A stretch of DNA of 64,000 bases, taken from NCBI RefSeq assembly GCF_003550065.1, contig NZ_QXDC01000002.1, positions 310,001 through 374,000 of the forward strand, in the 5' to 3' direction. The notes below the pieces were generated by a model, which made no database searches, was not told the origin of the DNA, and worked only from the letters and a program-made list of their open reading frames with translations. Shown piece after piece: positions 62,432 to 64,000 of the stretch (positions are counted from its first letter, which is position 1; every line of letters starts with the position of its first letter). The stretch comes from Hephaestia caeni. Its GTDB lineage: Bacteria > Pseudomonadota > Alphaproteobacteria > Sphingomonadales > Sphingomonadaceae. The position numbers were made by a program, and so were the translations under genes.

Positions 62432-62989
62432 ATGGCCGCCTATGACAAGGCCGATCTCGAGCGGCGCATGGCCGGCGCGGTCGAGGCGCTCAAGCACGAT
62501 CTCGGCGGGCTGCGCACCGGCCGCGCGTCGACGGTGTTGCTCGATCCGATCACGGTCGAGGTCTATGGCGCCGCGATGCCGCTCAACCAGGTCGCGACGA
62601 TTTCCGCCCCCGAGCCCAGGATGCTGAGCGTGCAGGTGTGGGATAAATCCAATGTCGGCCCGGTCGACAAGGCGATCCGCTCGGCAGGGCTCGGGCTCAA
62701 CCCGATCGCCGACGGCCAGACGCTGCGGCTGCCGATCCCCGATCTGACCGAGGAGCGCCGCAAGGAACTGGCCAAGCTGGCGGGGCAATATGCCGAAAAG
62801 GCCCGCGTCGCCGCGCGCAACGTGCGTCGCGACGGGATGGACAGCCTCAAGACTGACGAGAAGAAAGGGCTGTTCGGCGAGGACGAGCGCAAGCGCCATG
62901 AAACCGAGGTGCAGAAGCTCACCGACAGCACGATCGGCGATATCGACGCAGTGACCCAGGCCAAGGAAAAGGAAATCCTCGGTCAGTGA
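62432..62989 (+). CDS. frr: ribosome recycling factor
   Basis: A 185-aa protein that splits post-termination ribosomes with EF-G. It has the L-shaped three-helix bundle sequence [26 protein letters not shown] (conserved LRTGRAS), the domain II start [22 protein letters not shown] and the helix [33 protein letters not shown] (here [12 protein letters not shown]). Length is standard. Ribosome-binding site AAGGGAG upstream. The uppS start is 34 bases after the stop. Confidence 0.98.
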   Translation: MAAYDKADLERRMAGAVEALKHDLGGLRTGRASTVLLDPITVEVYGAAMPLNQVATISAPEPRMLSVQVWDKSNVGPVDKAIRSAGLGLNPIADGQTLRLPIPDLTEERRKELAKLAGQYAEKARVAARNVRRDGMDSLKTDEKKGLFGEDERKRHETEVQKLTDSTIGDIDAVTQAKEKEILGQ

Positions 62990-63023
62990 TGGCCTCAATA
63001 ACACCTTCCTCTGCGGGGCGCCG

Positions 63024-63764
63024 ATGAGCACCAGCCCCGCCTTTGCGCCCGCCGCCGGCGGTGATCCGGGTATGCCGCGGCACGTCGCGATCATCATGGA
63101 CGGCAACGGGCGCTGGGCCAAGAAGCGGCTGCTGCCGCGCGTCGCGGGGCACCGCGCGGGCGTCGAGGCGGTGCGCAAGGTGACGCGCGAGGCGCGCGCG
63201 CTGGGCATCGAGGCGCTGACGCTCTATGCCTTTTCATCCGAAAACTGGCGGCGGCCCGATACCGAAGTCACCGACTTGATGGCGCTGCTGCGCACCTTCA
63301 TCCGATCCGATCTCGACGAACTGGCCGCGGAGAATGTGCGGTTGCGGGTGATTGGCGACTATCGCCGTTTCGGCACCGACCTCACCGAGATGATCGATGG
63401 CGCGATCGCGCGTACCGCGGCCAATAGCGGCGCGACACTGGTGATTGCGCTCAATTACGGCGCGCAGGCGGAGATCGCCGCTGCTGCACGCCGGCTCGCG
63501 ATCCGCACGGCGGCCGGCGACATCGGCGCGGAGGCGATCGACGAAGCGGCGATCGAGGCCGAACTCGACACCGCCGGCCTGCCGCCGCTCGATCTGCTCA
63601 TCCGCACGTCGGGTGAACGCCGGCTGTCGAATTTCCTGCTGTGGCAGGCGGCCTATGCCGAACTGCTGTTCGTCGATACCTTGTGGCCCGATTTCGACGG
63701 CGCGCGGCTGCGTGAGGCGATCGCGTCGTTCGCGCAGCGCGAGCGGCGTTTCGGCGGGCTGTGA
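63024..63764 (+). CDS. uppS: undecaprenyl diphosphate synthase (isoprenyl transferase)
   Basis: A 246-aa cis-prenyltransferase making the lipid carrier for cell-wall and glycan synthesis. Signature PRHVAIIMDGNGRWAKKRLLPRVAGHRAG with catalytic Asp26, then LTLYAFSSENWRRP, LNYGAQAEIAAAARRL (Gly for Gly) and DLLIRTSGERRLSNFLLWQAAYAEL, DTLWPDF. The family usually has GGR at the ‘NYGGR’ position; here it is NYGAQ, which is common in alphas. The stop overlaps cdsA as GTGA. It supplies precursors relevant to the glycan operon at 1790-6281. Confidence 0.97.
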   Translation: MSTSPAFAPAAGGDPGMPRHVAIIMDGNGRWAKKRLLPRVAGHRAGVEAVRKVTREARALGIEALTLYAFSSENWRRPDTEVTDLMALLRTFIRSDLDELAAENVRLRVIGDYRRFGTDLTEMIDGAIARTAANSGATLVIALNYGAQAEIAAAARRLAIRTAAGDIGAEAIDEAAIEAELDTAGLPPLDLLIRTSGERRLSNFLLWQAAYAELLFVDTLWPDFDGARLREAIASFAQRERRFGGL

Positions 63765-64000
63765 CCGCGCCCCAGGACCGAAAGCCGCCGTCCGAGCTGA
63801 TGCTGCGCGTGGTTGCCGGGATCGCGCTGATCGCGATCGCGGTGGCGGCGCTGATTTTCGGCGGTATGGCGTTCTGGCTGCTCGCTGCGGTGATGGCGCT
63901 GCTGATGATGGCCGAGTGGGCCGATCTCGCAAAGGTGCCGTCCAAGACCAAACGCCTCGCGCAATATGCGTTGTTCGTGCCGCTCGCGATCTTCAGCCCG
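63761..64000 (+). CDS. cdsA: phosphatidate cytidylyltransferase (N-terminal part, cut by window edge)
   Basis: First 80 codons only. GTG at 63761 overlaps the uppS stop (GTGA). The visible part is VTAPQDRKPPSELMLRVVAG followed by strongly hydrophobic helices (IALIAIAVAALIFGGMAFWLLAAVMALLMMAEWADL), matching the CdsA N-terminus (ELxxRVxxGxxL, then a helix ending in EW). Position after uppS is the standard order. The catalytic C-terminal signature lies outside the window, so the call rests on position and the N-terminal pattern. Confidence 0.88.
   Translation, partial: MTAPQDRKPPSELMLRVVAGIALIAIAVAALIFGGMAFWLLAAVMALLMMAEWADLAKVPSKTKRLAQYALFVPLAIFSP

Overview
The window looks like a chromosomal segment of a GC-rich alphaproteobacterium, most likely a sphingomonad (Sphingomonas or a close relative). 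The signs are very high GC with strong third-position GC bias, many TonB-dependent receptors, a DivL-type tyrosine pseudokinase, a CC0125/CC1285-type lipoprotein, an alphaproteobacterial LexA box (GTTC-N7-GTTC), and the gene orders rpsB-tsf-pyrH-frr-uppS-cdsA and addB-addA-trxA. This assignment is inference; no 16S gene is present.

Layout. 1-1716: the left edge cuts through a type II-C CRISPR-Cas locus. The first 420 codons of cas9 read leftwards off the edge. On the other strand, divergent from cas9, is a candidate tracrRNA with a TTGACA promoter element, an anti-repeat-like start, an AAGCA/TTGA nexus and a strong intrinsic terminator. cas1, cas2 and the array, if present, lie outside the window. 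1790-6281: five tightly overlapping leftward genes (membrane protein, DUF2141 protein, glycosyltransferase, polysaccharide deacetylase-like protein, glycosyltransferase), probably building a surface glycan or glycolipid. 6358-10458: a cell-surface signalling set (small membrane protein, FecI-type sigma, FecR, STN-domain TonB receptor). 10530-19719: a leftward operon of PepSY protein, response regulator, histidine kinase, TolC-like lipoprotein, membrane-fusion protein, RND pump and a PMT-like glycosyltransferase, nearly all joined by 4-base stop/start overlaps.

19946-30537: tRNA-Asn, nadK-moaA, a degenerate-GGDEF/EAL protein, AMP nucleosidase, a peroxiredoxin, YqgE, an ECF41 sigma with its carboxymuconolactone-decarboxylase-like partner and an exact ECF41-type promoter, then ahcY behind a perfect 16-bp palindrome. 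30692-33838: a large TonB receptor. 33955-45241: divL-tsaE-amgK-murU-addB-addA-trxA, coupling cell-cycle signalling, tRNA modification, peptidoglycan recycling and double-strand-break repair in one rightward run.

45474-64000: mostly housekeeping: argJ, a TonB-C-domain protein, secA, a lipoprotein, a K+/H+ antiporter, a FAD monooxygenase, a GNAT-nitrilase fusion, icd, psd-pssA, then rpsB-tsf-pyrH-frr-uppS-cdsA, the last cut by the right edge. A LexA box lies between rpsB and a small, divergently transcribed membrane protein. Intergenic spaces carry two families of paired-palindrome repeats: four copies of a REPIN-like element ending in GTCAYSCCGG-type hairpins, and two copies of a GTTCG...CTTCGACA-type element. 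No transposase or complete mobile element is seen.
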